From the NCBI RefSeq assembly GCF_027620315.1, contig NZ_JAPNNL010000017.1, positions 1 to 64,000 of the forward strand: DNA of 64,000 bases, in the 5' to 3' direction. The notes under the pieces were generated by a model that made no database searches, was not told the origin of the DNA, and saw only the letters and a program-made list of their open reading frames with translations. Source of the DNA: Nonomuraea corallina. GTDB taxonomy: Bacteria > Actinomycetota > Actinomycetes > Streptosporangiales > Streptosporangiaceae. This document shows positions 35,885-47,062 of the stretch, one piece after another. Each line of letters opens with the position of its first letter. Position 1 is the first letter of the stretch. A program made the translations under genes and the position numbers.

Positions 35885-36781
35885 GTGACCACCCTCCGCC
35901 CCCTCCACCTGGCGCTCGCCATCGGGCTCGCCGCCGTGTGGGGCGTGAACTTCGTCGTCATGCAAGTGGGGCTGGAGCACTTCCCTCCCCTGCTCTACGC
36001 CGGCCTGCGCTTCGCGCTGGCGGCCTTCCCCGCCCTGCTCCTCGTCGGCCGTCCGGCGGTGCGGTGGCGGTGGATCGCCGCCGTCGCGGCCACGCTCGGC
36101 GCCGGGCAGTTCGCCCTGCTCCTGGTGGGCATGCGAGCCGGCATGCCCGCCGGGCTGACCTCACTGGTTTTGCAGATGCAGGTGCTGTTCACGATCCTGT
36201 TCGCGGTGACGCTTCTCGGCGAGCGGCTCACCGCGCGCCGCGTGACCGGGCTGGCCGTCGCCTTCGGCGGCCTGGCCCTGGTCGCCGCCGACTTCGGCGG
36301 CTCCGGCCCGATCGGCGCCTTCGCCCTGTGCGTCGCCGCCTCCGCGGCCTGGGGCCTGGGCAACGTCGCCCAGCGCAGGGCCGCCCCGCCCGACGCCCTC
36401 CGTTTCATGGTCTGGGTCAGCGCCCTGTCGTCCCCGCCGCTGCTGCTCCTGTCGCTCTGGCTGGAGGGCGTGCCCACGCTCGCCGCGCCGCTGGAGGGCT
36501 GGCTGTCCCTGCTGTACGTGGCCTTCGTCTCGACACTCGGCGGCTTCGGCGTCTGGGGCTTCCTGCTGCGCCGCTACGACGCCTCCACCGTCGCCCCGTA
36601 CACGCTCCTGGTCCCGGTCTTCGGCATGAGCACGGCCGCCCTCTTCACCGGTGAGCCCCTCACCTGGCCCCGCCTCGCCGCCGCCGTCCTCATCGTCACC
36701 GGCGTCCTGTACGCCGGCACCCGCCGCCGCATCCCCGAGCCACCGGCCCGCGAACCAGGGAAAACCGCCCTCGCGAAATAG
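35885..36781 (+). CDS. EamA-family (DMT) exporter next to LysR
   Basis: 298 residues, ten predicted membrane helices. AIGLAAVWGVNFVVMQVGLE starts the first EamA repeat and ALCVAASAAWGLGNVAQRRA the second; the sequence resembles amino-acid/metabolite exporters of the YdcZ/EamA (O-acetylserine exporter-like) type. GTG start at 35885. Divergent from a LysR regulator, which suggests inducible export. Confidence 0.87.
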   Translation: MTTLRPLHLALAIGLAAVWGVNFVVMQVGLEHFPPLLYAGLRFALAAFPALLLVGRPAVRWRWIAAVAATLGAGQFALLLVGMRAGMPAGLTSLVLQMQVLFTILFAVTLLGERLTARRVTGLAVAFGGLALVAADFGGSGPIGAFALCVAASAAWGLGNVAQRRAAPPDALRFMVWVSALSSPPLLLLSLWLEGVPTLAAPLEGWLSLLYVAFVSTLGGFGVWGFLLRRYDASTVAPYTLLVPVFGMSTAALFTGEPLTWPRLAAAVLIVTGVLYAGTRRRIPEPPAREPGKTALAK

Positions 36782-36925
36782 CGACTCCCCGCCCGGCGGA
36801 TCAGCGAAAAAGCCCGACCGCGAATCAGGGAATCGATCTCCGGCAGATCTGGGAGATTGTCGTTCGCAGCTCGCGAATGACCACGTGGGAGGCTCGATGG
36901 TTCTCGTGCCCCGGCCCGGTGGCCG

Positions 36926-38215
36926 TCAGAGGGCCGCGGCGGCGGCCTTGGCGGCGGCCGGGAGGGCGTCGGCGATCCTGGACAGAGCCTCGTCGTCGTG
37001 GGAGGCCGACAGGAACCACGCCTCGTACGCCGACGGCGGCAGATAGACGCCCTGGTCGAGCATGCTGTGGAAGAACGCCCGGTAGGCGGCCGTGTTCTGC
37101 GTCTGGGCGTCGGCGAAGGACGTCACCTGCCGGTCGGTGAAGAAGACGGAGAACAGGCTGCCCGCCGTCTGCAGCCGGTGCGGCACGCCGGCGGCCGTCA
37201 GCGCGGCGGTGGCGGCCCCGGCCACCGCGGCGGCGGCGGCGTCGACCCTGGTGTAGGCGTCGGCGTCGAGCGCCCGCAGCGTGGCCAGGCCGGCGGCGCA
37301 GGCCAGCGGGTTGCCCGACAGCGTGCCCGCCTGGTAGACGGGCCCCTCGGGAGCCAGGTAGGCCATGACCTCGGCCCGGCCGCCGAAGGCCGCCGCCGGG
37401 AGCCCGCCGCCCATGACCTTGCCGAACGTCATCAGGTCGGCGTCCACCGGGTCCAGCCCGTACCAGCCGGAGGGCGAGACGCGGAAGCCCGTCAGCACCT
37501 CGTCCACGATGAGCAGCGCCCCGTGCCGGGTGCACAGCTCGCGCAGGCGGCTGTTGAAGCCGTCGAGCGGCGGCACGATGCCCATGTTGGCCGGGCACGC
37601 CTCGGTGATGACGCAGGCGATCTCCGCCGCCTCGAAGGCCTGCTCGACCAGGTCGATCGCGTTGTAGGGCAGCACGATCGTGTCGGCCGCCGAGGCGCCG
37701 GTCACGCCGGGCGTGTCGGGCAGCCCGAACGTCGCCACCCCGGACCCGGCCGAGGCCAGCAGCGCGTCGACGTGGCCGTGGTAGCAGCCGGCGAACTTGA
37801 TCACCTTGGACCGGCCGGTGAACCCGCGGGCCAGCCGCACCGCGCTCATCGTGGCCTCGGTGCCGGAGCTGACCAGCCGCACCTTCTCCACGGGCGCCAC
37901 CCGGGCCACGAGTTCCTCGGCCAGCGCCACCTCCCCCGGGGTCGCGGTCCCGTACGAGAAACCGTGCGCGGCCGCCTCCGCCACCGCCTCCACGACCGCC
38001 GGATGCCGGTGGCCGAGGATCATCGGACCCCACGAGCACACCAGGTCGACGTAGCGGTTGCCGTCGGCGTCGGTGATGTAGGGCCCCTGGCCGGAGACCA
38101 TGAAGCGCGGCGTGCCGCCGACCGCGCCGAACGCGCGGACCGGCGAGTTCACCCCTCCCGGCACGACGGCGCAGGCGCGGGCGAACAGGTCCTCGGAGTT
38201 CTGTGTACGGCTCAC
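36926..38215 (-). CDS. hemL: Glutamate-1-semialdehyde 2,1-aminomutase HemL
   Basis: Makes 5-aminolevulinate from glutamate-1-semialdehyde with pyridoxal phosphate, the step after HemA. The PLP lysine is in [34 protein letters not shown] and [12 protein letters not shown] are family signatures. 429 residues. It lies downstream of the hemACDB cluster with one small gene between and 9 bp after that gene ends, so it likely belongs to the same transcript. Confidence 0.96.
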   Translation of the reverse strand: MSRTQNSEDLFARACAVVPGGVNSPVRAFGAVGGTPRFMVSGQGPYITDADGNRYVDLVCSWGPMILGHRHPAVVEAVAEAAAHGFSYGTATPGEVALAEELVARVAPVEKVRLVSSGTEATMSAVRLARGFTGRSKVIKFAGCYHGHVDALLASAGSGVATFGLPDTPGVTGASAADTIVLPYNAIDLVEQAFEAAEIACVITEACPANMGIVPPLDGFNSRLRELCTRHGALLIVDEVLTGFRVSPSGWYGLDPVDADLMTFGKVMGGGLPAAAFGGRAEVMAYLAPEGPVYQAGTLSGNPLACAAGLATLRALDADAYTRVDAAAAAVAGAATAALTAAGVPHRLQTAGSLFSVFFTDRQVTSFADAQTQNTAAYRAFFHSMLDQGVYLPPSAYEAWFLSASHDDEALSRIADALPAAAKAAAAAL

Positions 38216-38224
38216 GCGAACAGG

Positions 38225-38854
38225 TTAGTCGGCCAGCAGCTCCAGGACGCGGAGCGGGTCGGGGAGCGGGCGGCCGTCGGGGGGCCGCAGCCAGGAGACG
38301 GGCTGACCGGTGGTGAGAGTGGAGGGCGGGGCCAGGACGTAGCTGTCACGGCAGTGCCAGCGCAGGCCGGGCGTGTCCTCGATGGTGGCCGGGTCGCAGT
38401 CGAGCTGACAGGACCACCATTCGTCCTCGTCCTCGGGGTTGCCCCGGGTGGCGACATAGAACAAGACCCGGTCGCCGTTGGCGGCGACCGGGCCTGAGGG
38501 GGTGTCGGTGGCGTCGATCCTGGCCAGGGCCGACAGTCCGGTGGACAGGGGTACGTCGAACACGTCGAAGACGCGGCCGGTGGGCAGGATGACGTTGGCC
38601 TCGGGGTCGTACCGCCACCAGCGGGTGAGCTGGGCCGTGTCGGTCGTGGCCTGGATGTTCCAGGCGGGCGAGACGGGGTGGGCGCCGGGATCGGGACAGC
38701 CGACGCGGTCGCACGAGCAGGCCCGGGGGCCGCTGCGCAGCGGGTGCGCGCCGGGCACGGCGGGCCAGCCCAGAGCGGCGTAGCCGAGCACGGCGTCCAA
38801 CCGGGTGTGCCGCGACCGTTTCCTGGTACGGCGAGCCAGAGGTACCCCCACCAT
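38225..38854 (-). CDS. Small prim-pol-domain protein between hemB and hemL
   Basis: 209 residues, related to the bifunctional DNA primase/polymerase N-terminal domain. The zinc-like CSCDRVGCPDPGAHPVSPAW near the start and GRVFDVFDVPLSTG (D-x-x-D, where the catalytic acids sit in the family) are visible. There is no helicase or other domain, and the acidic motif is minimal, so polymerase activity is doubtful. ATG at 38854 with GGGAG upstream. Actinobacteria often carry such stand-alone genes; why it sits among haem genes is unknown. Confidence 0.7.
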   Translation of the reverse strand: MVGVPLARRTRKRSRHTRLDAVLGYAALGWPAVPGAHPLRSGPRACSCDRVGCPDPGAHPVSPAWNIQATTDTAQLTRWWRYDPEANVILPTGRVFDVFDVPLSTGLSALARIDATDTPSGPVAANGDRVLFYVATRGNPEDEDEWWSCQLDCDPATIEDTPGLRWHCRDSYVLAPPSTLTTGQPVSWLRPPDGRPLPDPLRVLELLAD

Positions 38855-38984
38855 GGTGTCTCCCGTCACGATTACGTGCCCGAGGCAGCCCCGTTCTCCC
38901 GGCCTGACGCGCACGCGGGACACACCAGCACTTCTTATGGCACTCTAACGCACACGTCTCAGGAGTTGACGGGAAACCCCTGGG

Positions 38985-39968
38985 TTAGAGACGGCGCGCC
39001 ACCTCGGTCGCCCAGTAGGTGAGGATGAGGTCGGCCCCGGCGCGCTTGATGGACACCAGCGACTCCATGATCATGCGGTCGCGGTCGACCCAGCCGTTGG
39101 CGGCGGCGGCCTCGATCATCGCGTACTCGCCGCTCACCTGGTAGGCGGCGACGGGCACGTCCACCTCGTCGCGGAAGCGGCGGATGACGTCGAGGTAGGC
39201 CAGCGCGGGCTTGACCATGACGGCGTCGGCGCCTTCCGCCAGGTCGAGCCTGACCTCGCGGAGCGCCTCCTCCAGCGGTCCGGCCGGGTCCTGCTGGTGG
39301 CCGGCCCGGTCGCCGAACTGCGGCGCGCACTCGGCGGCGTCCCTGAACGGCCCGTAGAAGGCGGAGGCGTACTTGGCGGAGTAGGCCAGGATCGGCACCC
39401 CGGCGAACCCTTCGGCGTCGAGCGCCTTCCTGATGGCCGCGACCTGGCCGTCCATCATGCCGCTCGGCGCCACCATGTGGGCGCCGGCCCTGGCCTGCGC
39501 GACCGCGATGGCGGCGTAGCGCTCCAGGGTGGCGTCGTTGTCGACCTCGCCGCTCCCGGTGAGGATGCCGCAGTGGCCGTGGTCGGTGAACTCGTCGAGG
39601 CAGGTGTCGGCCATCACCACGAGAGCGTCGCCGACCTCGGCGGTCACGTCGCGCAGCGCCACCTGCAAGATGCCGTCGGGGTCATCGCCGGCCGAGCCGC
39701 GGGCGTCCTTGACGGCGGGCACGCCGAACAGGATGAGCCCGCCCACCCCGGCCTCGGCCGCCTCGTGGGCGGCCTTGCGCAGCGAGTCACGGCTGTGCTG
39801 GCTGACCCCGGGCATGGAGCCGACCGGGTGCGGCTCGGTGATGCCCTCCTTGACGAACAGGGGCAGGATCAGGTCGGCGGGGTGCAGCCTGGTCCCGGCC
39901 ATCATCGCGCGCAGCGCGGGGGTGCGGCGCAGCCTGCGCGGACGGGCCACGGGGAACTGGGCGCTCAC
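38985..39968 (-). CDS. hemB: Delta-aminolevulinic acid dehydratase HemB
   Basis: Joins two 5-aminolevulinates to porphobilinogen. The active-site lysines are in [16 protein letters not shown] and [13 protein letters not shown]. The metal motif [14 protein letters not shown] is a hybrid: the first and last cysteines of the zinc type remain, but the middle one is Asp, as in the magnesium type. GTG start at 39968, overlapping the hemD stop (GTGA). 327 residues. Confidence 0.96.
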   Translation of the reverse strand: MSAQFPVARPRRLRRTPALRAMMAGTRLHPADLILPLFVKEGITEPHPVGSMPGVSQHSRDSLRKAAHEAAEAGVGGLILFGVPAVKDARGSAGDDPDGILQVALRDVTAEVGDALVVMADTCLDEFTDHGHCGILTGSGEVDNDATLERYAAIAVAQARAGAHMVAPSGMMDGQVAAIRKALDAEGFAGVPILAYSAKYASAFYGPFRDAAECAPQFGDRAGHQQDPAGPLEEALREVRLDLAEGADAVMVKPALAYLDVIRRFRDEVDVPVAAYQVSGEYAMIEAAAANGWVDRDRMIMESLVSIKRAGADLILTYWATEVARRL

Positions 39969-41509
39969 TTGACTCTCCTCCTGGCGCCTCGGCGGGTCTG
40001 GGACGGCCGGCGCGGCGTGTCGCCCGCGGCGAGCGCCGCCGACCGCTGTTTGGCGCCGTACTCGGCCAGCGCCGCCGCCAGCGCCGAGGCGGAGGGCCGG
40101 TCGGCCATGACGTCCACGCGCAGCCCGAACTCCTCGGCGGTCTTCGCGGTCTGCGGCCCGATCACGGCGATGACGGTGACGTTGTGCGGCTTGCCGGCGA
40201 TGCCGACGAGGTTGCGCACGGTCGAGGACGAGGTGAACAGCACGGCGTCGAACCCGCCGCCCTTGATCGCCTCGCGGATCGGCGCGGGCGGCGGCGCGGC
40301 CCGCACGGTGCGGTAGGCCGTGACGTCGTCGCACTCCCAGCCGAGCTCGGTCAGCCCGGCGACGAGCGTGTCGGTGGAGATGTCGGCCCTGGGCAGCAGC
40401 ACCCGGTTGATCGGGTCGAGCATCGAGTCGTACGGCGGCCACTCGGCCACCAGGCCCTCCGACGACTGCTCGCCGGACGGCAGCAGGTCGGGCCTGACGC
40501 CGAACTCGACCAGCGCCCGCGCGGTGGCGTCGCCGACCGCGGCGACCTTGAGTCCGGCGAAGGCCCGCGCGTCGAGCCCGTACTCCTCGAACTTCTCGCG
40601 CACCGCCTTGACGGCGTTGGCGCTGGTGAAGGCCACCCACTCGTAGCGGCCGGTGACCAGGCCCTTGATGGCGCGGTCCATCTGCTGCGGGGTGCGCGGC
40701 GGCTCGACCGAGATGGTCGGCACCTCCTCCGGCACCGCCCCGTACGAGACGAGCTGCTCCGACAGCGACCGGGACTGCTCCTTGGTACGCGGGACCAGCA
40801 CCCGCCAGCCGAACAGCGGCTTGGTCTCGAACCACGACAGCGTGTCGCGCCGGCCGACGGCCTCGCCCACGACGATCAGGGCGGGCTCGGCCAGCCCGGC
40901 GTGTTTGAGATCGGCCTGCAACCTGCCGAGCGTGGACACCACGGTGTGCTGCTCGGTGGTGGTGCCGGAGGAGGTGACGGCCACCGGCGTGGTGTCGGGC
41001 TTGCCCCCGGCGACCAGCGCCTTGCCGATGGCCACGACGTCGGCCAGGCCGTGGTAGATGACGAGCGTGCCGGGGCAGGCGGCGTGGGACGCCCAGTCCT
41101 GCTCCCTGGCGGCGTCGACGACGCGGAACTCGGGCACCGACACCGCCGACGGGATGCCGGCGTAGGCGAGCACGGCGGTCGCGGACGGCACGCCGGGCAC
41201 GATCTCGAAGTCCACCTCCGCCGCGGCGCAGGCCGCGACCTCCTCGGCCACCGTGGAGAACAGCATCGGGTCGCCCTCGCACAGGCGCACGACGAGCCGG
41301 CCGGCGGCGGCGTGGCGGAGGTAGTCGCCCTCGGCCACCTCCACCTCGGGCCGGCTGTGGCGCAGCAGCGCGCGGTGCGCCTCCTCGCCGGGCACGACGA
41401 CGTCGGCCTTGGCGAGCAGCTCGGCGCCGCGCAGGGTGAGGAGATTGGGATCACCGGGCCCGGCGCCCACGAACGCGACGAAACCGGAGGTAGGACTATC
41501 GGAGCTCAA
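39965..41509 (-). CDS. hemD: HemD fusion: SUMT-like domain plus uroporphyrinogen-III synthase
   Basis: The C-terminal half (from ~residue 245, [19 protein letters not shown] through [15 protein letters not shown]) is uroporphyrinogen-III synthase, which closes and inverts ring D. The N-terminal half is like uroporphyrinogen-III methyltransferase ([14 protein letters not shown]), but the usual RLKGGDPFVFGRG motif is replaced by [13 protein letters not shown], so methylation is uncertain. This fusion and its altered N-domain are typical of actinobacterial hemD. 514 residues; ATGA overlap with hemC. Confidence 0.93.
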   Translation of the reverse strand: MSSDSPTSGFVAFVGAGPGDPNLLTLRGAELLAKADVVVPGEEAHRALLRHSRPEVEVAEGDYLRHAAAGRLVVRLCEGDPMLFSTVAEEVAACAAAEVDFEIVPGVPSATAVLAYAGIPSAVSVPEFRVVDAAREQDWASHAACPGTLVIYHGLADVVAIGKALVAGGKPDTTPVAVTSSGTTTEQHTVVSTLGRLQADLKHAGLAEPALIVVGEAVGRRDTLSWFETKPLFGWRVLVPRTKEQSRSLSEQLVSYGAVPEEVPTISVEPPRTPQQMDRAIKGLVTGRYEWVAFTSANAVKAVREKFEEYGLDARAFAGLKVAAVGDATARALVEFGVRPDLLPSGEQSSEGLVAEWPPYDSMLDPINRVLLPRADISTDTLVAGLTELGWECDDVTAYRTVRAAPPPAPIREAIKGGGFDAVLFTSSSTVRNLVGIAGKPHNVTVIAVIGPQTAKTAEEFGLRVDVMADRPSASALAAALAEYGAKQRSAALAAGDTPRRPSQTRRGARRRVK

Positions 41510-42416
41510 TGGGATTGCTCCCCCATCAATCTGTCGGCCCCTTCGTGAAGCATCTCGGCCGCGAGCCGGCGGCCCAGATCTTCCGCCTCCGAAGGAGAGC
41601 CGGCGGTGGACTTGCGCACCGCCTGACGGCCGTCGATGGCGACGACCGCGGCGGTCAGGTGAAGAGTCTGCCCGTCATCGAGCCCGAAAGCACCCACGGG
41701 GGCAGAACAGCCGGCTTCGAGCGCGGCCAGGATGGTGCGCTCGGCGGTCACCGCGGAGCGGGTCCGCGGGTCGTCGAGCACGGACAGGAACTCGACGAGG
41801 TCGGCCCGGTCCGAGAGGCATTCGACGGCCAGCGCGCCCTGGCCCGGGGCCGGCAGCAGCTGATCGATCCCGAAGAGGTCGGCGATCTCGGCGGTGCGCC
41901 CGATCCGGTTGAGCCCGGCGGCGGCCAGCACGACCGCGTCCAGCTCACCGGCGGCGATCTTGCCGATGCGGGTCTCGGCGTTGCCGCGGATCGGCACGTA
42001 CTCCAGGTCCGGCCGGAGCGCGCGGAGCATGGCGACGCGGCGCGGCGAGCCGGTGCCGACGCGGGCGCCCGCGGGCAGGTCGGCGAACGCGACCGGGCCG
42101 ACGAGCGCGTCGCGGTGGTCGTGGCGGGCGGGCAGCGCGACCAGCTCGATGCGCGGGTCCGCCTTGGTCGGCAGGTCCTTCAGCGAGTGGACCGCGAAGT
42201 CGATCTCGCCTTCGAGCAGCTTGTCGCGCAGCGCGCTGACGAACACGCCGGTGCCGCCGAGCTGGGCGAGGTGGGCCTTGCTCACGTCGCCGAACGTCGT
42301 GACGCCGACCAGCTCGATGGCGTGTCCGGTGAGCTCGGTGTAGGCGTCGGCCACCATCCGCGACTGCGTGGTGGCCATCAGGCTGCGACGGGTGCCCAGC
42401 TTCAGGGGCCGCGAGA

Positions 42417-42420
<4 letters not shown>
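41506..42420 (-). CDS. hemC: Porphobilinogen deaminase HemC
   Basis: Polymerises four porphobilinogens to hydroxymethylbilane. The cofactor-binding cysteine is in LEAGCSAPVGAFG; LGTRRSLMATTQSRMV and VHSLKDLPT are also clear. The GTG at 42420 with GGGAGG upstream overlaps the hemA stop. 304 residues. Confidence 0.96.
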
Positions 42421-43669
<1,249 letters not shown>

Positions 43670-43673
<4 letters not shown>

Positions 43674-44347
43674 TGCGTGTCCACTGCCATGAGTGGCCCC
43701 CCCGCCTTGCGTTGCTCGTGGAACGCGAGAATCTGCAGTTCGATGGAAAGGTCGACCTTCCGCACGTCGACGGAGCCGGGAACGGAGAGGACGACCGGGG
43801 CGAAGTTGAGGATGCTGGTCACCCCGGCGGCAACGACACGATCGCACACTTCCTGTGCGGCTGCCGCAGGTGTCGCCAGAACCACGATCGAAACTCCACG
43901 CCGCTTGATCACGGCTTCCAGTGCGTCAATATGTTCAACATTCAACCCCGCGATGGTGTCGCCCACGACGTCGGGGTCGGCGTCGAACATGGCGGCGACG
44001 TGGAAGCCCCTGGAGACGAACCCGCCGTAGTTGGCCAGGGCGCGCCCCAGGTTGCCGACGCCGACGATGGCCACGGCCCAGTCCTGGGTCAGGCCGAGCT
44101 CGCGGGAGATCTGGTAGACGAGATACTCCACGTCGTAGCCGACGCCGCGGGTGCCGTAGGAGCCCAGGTGGGAGAGGTCCTTGCGGAGCTTGGCCGAGTT
44201 GACCCCGGCCGCCGTGGCCAGGTCCTCGGAGCTGACCGTCGCGATCCCGCGCTCAGCCATCCCGTGCAGCGCCCGCAGGTAGAGCGGCAGCCTGGCGACC
44301 GTAGCCTCGGGGATGCCACGATCGCGGGGGTGGGACGGGCTCTTCAC
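43670..44347 (-). CDS. rex: Redox-sensing transcriptional repressor Rex
   Basis: Senses NADH/NAD+ and represses respiratory and haem genes when NADH is low. The N-terminal winged helix (IPEATVARLPLYLRALHGMA, SAKLRKDLSHLGSYGTRGVG) is followed by a Rossmann fold (VAIVGVGNLGRALANYGG) and the C-terminal swapped helix ELQILAFHEQRKAG. The frame runs upstream to 44458, across the Rex operator and promoter, so I chose the GTG at 44347 with GGAG upstream. 225 residues. First gene of rex-hemACDB. Confidence 0.95.
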
Positions 44348-44412
44348 GTGCGGGAGCTCCAGGGGAACGGGCGACCGTGGGCCGCGTGGCTTTGTATTCG
44401 AACCGCCTTTCA

Positions 44413-44441
44413 GGTTAATCCCTTTGTGAACCGATGCACAA
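44413..44441 (-). promoter_or_regulatory. Predicted rex promoter overlapping the Rex operator
   Basis: On the minus strand TTGTGC (44436-44441) and TTAACC (44413-44418) are 17 bases apart. The -35 hexamer lies inside the Rex operator, so bound Rex would block RNA polymerase: autoregulation. Confidence 0.5.
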
Positions 44442-44442
44442 A
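44423..44442. promoter_or_regulatory. Rex operator before rex-hemACDB
   Basis: TTTGTGAA-CCGA-TGCACAAA differs from the perfect palindrome at one position (TG for TT in the right arm). It sits between divergent rex and a glutaredoxin-like gene and may act on both. Confidence 0.8.
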
Positions 44443-44478
44443 GTAGGCACCCTGGCAAGTGGCGCTACGGTGGGTGAC

Positions 44479-44715
44479 ATGCATCGCATCACCCTCATCG
44501 GCAAGCCCGGTTGCCACCTCTGCGAGGACGCCCGGGAGATCATCGCCCGGGTGGCGGGCGAGCTGGGCGTCCCCTGGTCGGAGGTGGACATCGAGACCTC
44601 CGACGAGCTGCGCGAACGCTACGCGGAGATGATCCCGGTGACGCTGATCGACGGGGTCCAGCACGACTTCTGGCGCGTCTCCGAGGACCGGCTGCGCGCC
44701 GCCCTGGCCGACTAG
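44479..44715 (+). CDS. Glutaredoxin-like protein (DUF836 type)
   Basis: 78-residue thioredoxin-fold protein. The redox motif GCHLC near residues 10-14 (KPGCHLCEDAREII) and MIPVTLID with the cis-proline are visible. The ATG at 44479 begins the conserved MHRITLIGKPGC; the longer frame from 44434 would cross the Rex operator. Divergent from rex, an arrangement also found in Streptomyces. Partner substrate unknown. Confidence 0.88.
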   Translation: MHRITLIGKPGCHLCEDAREIIARVAGELGVPWSEVDIETSDELRERYAEMIPVTLIDGVQHDFWRVSEDRLRAALAD

Positions 44716-44718
44716 CGG

Positions 44719-46170
44719 CTAGAACATCACCGTCGGCAGCGGCACGACCTTGGCGGCGTTGATGTCGAGCTCGATGACGTTGGTGGCGAGCACCATGGCC
44801 TGGCGCTCGTTGATGAACCGCTCGACGTGCGGCTGGCGCTGGTGGTCGCGGTAGGCCACCTCGTCGCGGTAGATCTCGTAGACGATGCGCTGCAGGGGCG
44901 CCGACTTGACCGCGTGGCAGGCGTACACGAGGGTGTCCGGCTCGCCCCTGCGCACCGCCTCGACGGTCTGCTCGGCCAGCCGGTCGAAGGCGGCCCCGGC
45001 GCCGTCCATGAGCGTGAAGACCGTGAGCATGCCGTAGATCTTCGGCGACAGCTTCGCCGACGGGCCCTGCGGGGCCGGCGGGACGGCGGGCTGCGGGCCG
45101 GTCGCCGGCACGCGCGGGGTGAACACGTCGGCGGCCGGGTAGATCGCGCCGGTGGCGGGCCCGTCGGAGTCGGCCGCCGGCGTGGCGTGGCGGGTGTGGT
45201 GGCCGTTCATCACGTATCCGGTGGACGGGCCGGGGTCGGGCGGCTGCCTGCGCGAGGCGTACCCGGTCTCCCCGGTGGACGGGCCGCGGTCGCCCGGGGA
45301 CATCCGGGCCGCGTAGTCGGTCTCCCCCGTGGCGCGGTACTCGGCCACCAGGTCGCCCAGCCCCGACCGGCGCGGCGGGGCAGGCCCCGTGGCCGGGCCC
45401 TGCGGGCTCGCGGTGACGGGCTCGGGCTCCGCCCGGCGTCCCGTCGGCCGCCGTTCCTGGCTCGGCTCGGCGTCGAAGTCGTCGTACTCGTCGTCGTCCT
45501 CGTACGGGGCCAGGGGGCGCAGCACGGTGTACCAGATCGCGGCGGCGGCGACGATCAGCAGCACGGTCGTGAACACGCCGGGCACCGCGAACCGCATCGC
45601 CCCCATCAGGGCCAGCCCGGACGGCACGATCACCAGGCAGGCATGCAGGTTGTCGGTGTCGTACTCGTCGCCGTCGCGCCATCGGAGCGCGGCCACCAGC
45701 ACGGCGCCCGCCATGATGAGGGCGGCGATCGCGTGGGCGGCCAGCAGCAGGTAGTCGGGGATGATCGCCCAGTGTGCGCGCGCGTCGGGCAGGCTCTTGC
45801 CCATCTCCTCGGACTTGAGCGGGTCCATGAGGAGGATCACCGACGCGGTGACCGTGAAGCCGACGCCGAACAGCCACGCCCCGAACTTCGGCGGCGTCTT
45901 CTCCGCCAGGAGCTGGATCAGTCCGATGGCCAGCCAGAGCGGCGCCAGCAGCGACCCCGTCAGCTGGAAGATCTTGAAGGTGACCGTCCCGAACCCGATC
46001 AGGTGGCCGACGCCGATCACGCCGAGCGATAGGCAGAGCAGGCCGGCTGCGACGGCCCAGGCGATCAGCCAGCCCTCCGGCTCCTCATGCAACCGCCTGA
46101 CCAGGGCTCCGGCCGCGACGGCGGCCAGGAGCGCACCTGCGAAAGCGATGACGGCAACGAGGATCTCCAT
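44719..46170 (-). CDS. Seven-helix membrane protein fused to an ABM (monooxygenase-like) domain
   Basis: Residues ~3-225 form about seven membrane helices (first ILVAVIAFAGALLAAVAAGA). A Pro/Gly-rich cytoplasmic linker of ~130 residues with an acidic run (EDDDEYDDFD) and repeated GPSTG motifs follows. The last ~100 residues (YGMLTVFTLMDGAGAAFDRL through ERQAMVLATNVIELDI) have the look of an antibiotic-biosynthesis-monooxygenase (YgiN/IsdG-like) ferredoxin-like fold. I chose the ATG at 46170 with GGAG upstream. Function unknown; the neighbourhood of redox and haem genes suggests a quinol- or haem-linked role (inference). 483 residues. Confidence 0.7.
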   Translation of the reverse strand: MEILVAVIAFAGALLAAVAAGALVRRLHEEPEGWLIAWAVAAGLLCLSLGVIGVGHLIGFGTVTFKIFQLTGSLLAPLWLAIGLIQLLAEKTPPKFGAWLFGVGFTVTASVILLMDPLKSEEMGKSLPDARAHWAIIPDYLLLAAHAIAALIMAGAVLVAALRWRDGDEYDTDNLHACLVIVPSGLALMGAMRFAVPGVFTTVLLIVAAAAIWYTVLRPLAPYEDDDEYDDFDAEPSQERRPTGRRAEPEPVTASPQGPATGPAPPRRSGLGDLVAEYRATGETDYAARMSPGDRGPSTGETGYASRRQPPDPGPSTGYVMNGHHTRHATPAADSDGPATGAIYPAADVFTPRVPATGPQPAVPPAPQGPSAKLSPKIYGMLTVFTLMDGAGAAFDRLAEQTVEAVRRGEPDTLVYACHAVKSAPLQRIVYEIYRDEVAYRDHQRQPHVERFINERQAMVLATNVIELDINAAKVVPLPTVMF

Positions 46171-46280
46171 GGTGTCTCCAATGCTGCCGGACAAAGCCTC
46201 CGCGCCGGTAGCCGAAGAGGGAACGGGTTGGTCCACACCGTATCTGCCGCTTACTGGATGTCATGCCGGGGGCAAGTGGA

Positions 46281-46309
46281 TTGTGCAATTTACGGTTGAT
46301 TTCTAGAGT
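46281..46309 (+). promoter_or_regulatory. Predicted vegetative promoter of bldN
   Basis: TTGTGC (46281-46286) and TAGAGT (46304-46309) with a 17-base spacer; start of transcription would be near 46316, leaving a ~33-base leader. Confidence 0.55.
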
Positions 46310-46348
46310 GTTCGAGCACGCCGCACCCCTTACCCGTAGGGATACCGG

Positions 46349-46996
46349 ATGCCTGACTCGTGGCCGTTCTCCGGGTTGCTCGCGACAGCGGTCGCCGCGC
46401 CCACCCGGACGACCGAGCCTGACGTGCGCGAAGACCGTGACGCCGCCGACGACGATCTGCGTACCCTGGTGCTGCATGCCAAGACCGGGGACTCGGACGC
46501 CTTTGGCACGCTCTACGACCGATACGTGGACCTGGTCTACCGCTACATCTACTTCCGGGTCGGCTCCCACCCGCTCGCCGAGGATCTGACCAGTGAGACC
46601 TTCCTGCGGGCGCTGCGGCGGATCACCGACTTCACCTGGCAGGGCCGCGATTTCGGCGCTTGGCTCGTGACGATCGCCCGAAATTTGGTGACAGATCATT
46701 ACAAATCGAGCCGCTACCGGCTGGAAGTGTCCACCGGCGAGGTGATCGACGTCCCCCTCGACGGCCCCCACATCCCGGAGAACGCCGTGGTCAGCGCCAT
46801 CATCAACGACCGGGTGCTGCGCGCGGTCCGTGACCTCAACCCTGACCAGCAGGAGTGCGTGGTGCTGCGCTTCCTGCACGGCCTGTCCCTCGCGGAGACC
46901 GCGCTGATCATGGGGAAGAAGAGTGGAGCGATCAAAGCCCTCCAGTTCCGGGCCGTGCGCGCACTGGCCAGAGCACTCAAACACGACCTTGCGTAA
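46349..46996 (+). CDS. bldN: ECF RNA polymerase sigma factor, BldN-like
   Basis: Sigma-70 region 2 at residues ~53-121 (DAFGTLYDRYVDLVYRYIYF, LAEDLTSETFLRALRRI, WQGRDFGAWLVTIARNLVTD) and region 4 at ~150-205 (VLRFLHGLSLAETALIMGKK). The sequence and the gene order next to an RsbN-like protein match Streptomyces BldN, which drives aerial development (chaplin and rodlin genes). The N-terminal extension is ~40 residues, shorter than the processed pro-region in S. coelicolor. 215 residues. Confidence 0.85.
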   Translation: MPDSWPFSGLLATAVAAPTRTTEPDVREDRDAADDDLRTLVLHAKTGDSDAFGTLYDRYVDLVYRYIYFRVGSHPLAEDLTSETFLRALRRITDFTWQGRDFGAWLVTIARNLVTDHYKSSRYRLEVSTGEVIDVPLDGPHIPENAVVSAIINDRVLRAVRDLNPDQQECVVLRFLHGLSLAETALIMGKKSGAIKALQFRAVRALARALKHDLA

Positions 46997-47062
46997 CCCA
47001 CCGCCACCGACCGTCGTTAGGCAGGTGTCACGGCAGCGCCTCCAGGCGTCGAGGGAGCGGTC

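Noticed and set aside
44348-44458. Longer N-terminus for Rex
   Set aside because: It would encode across the Rex operator and the predicted promoter; no similarity to known Rex proteins there.
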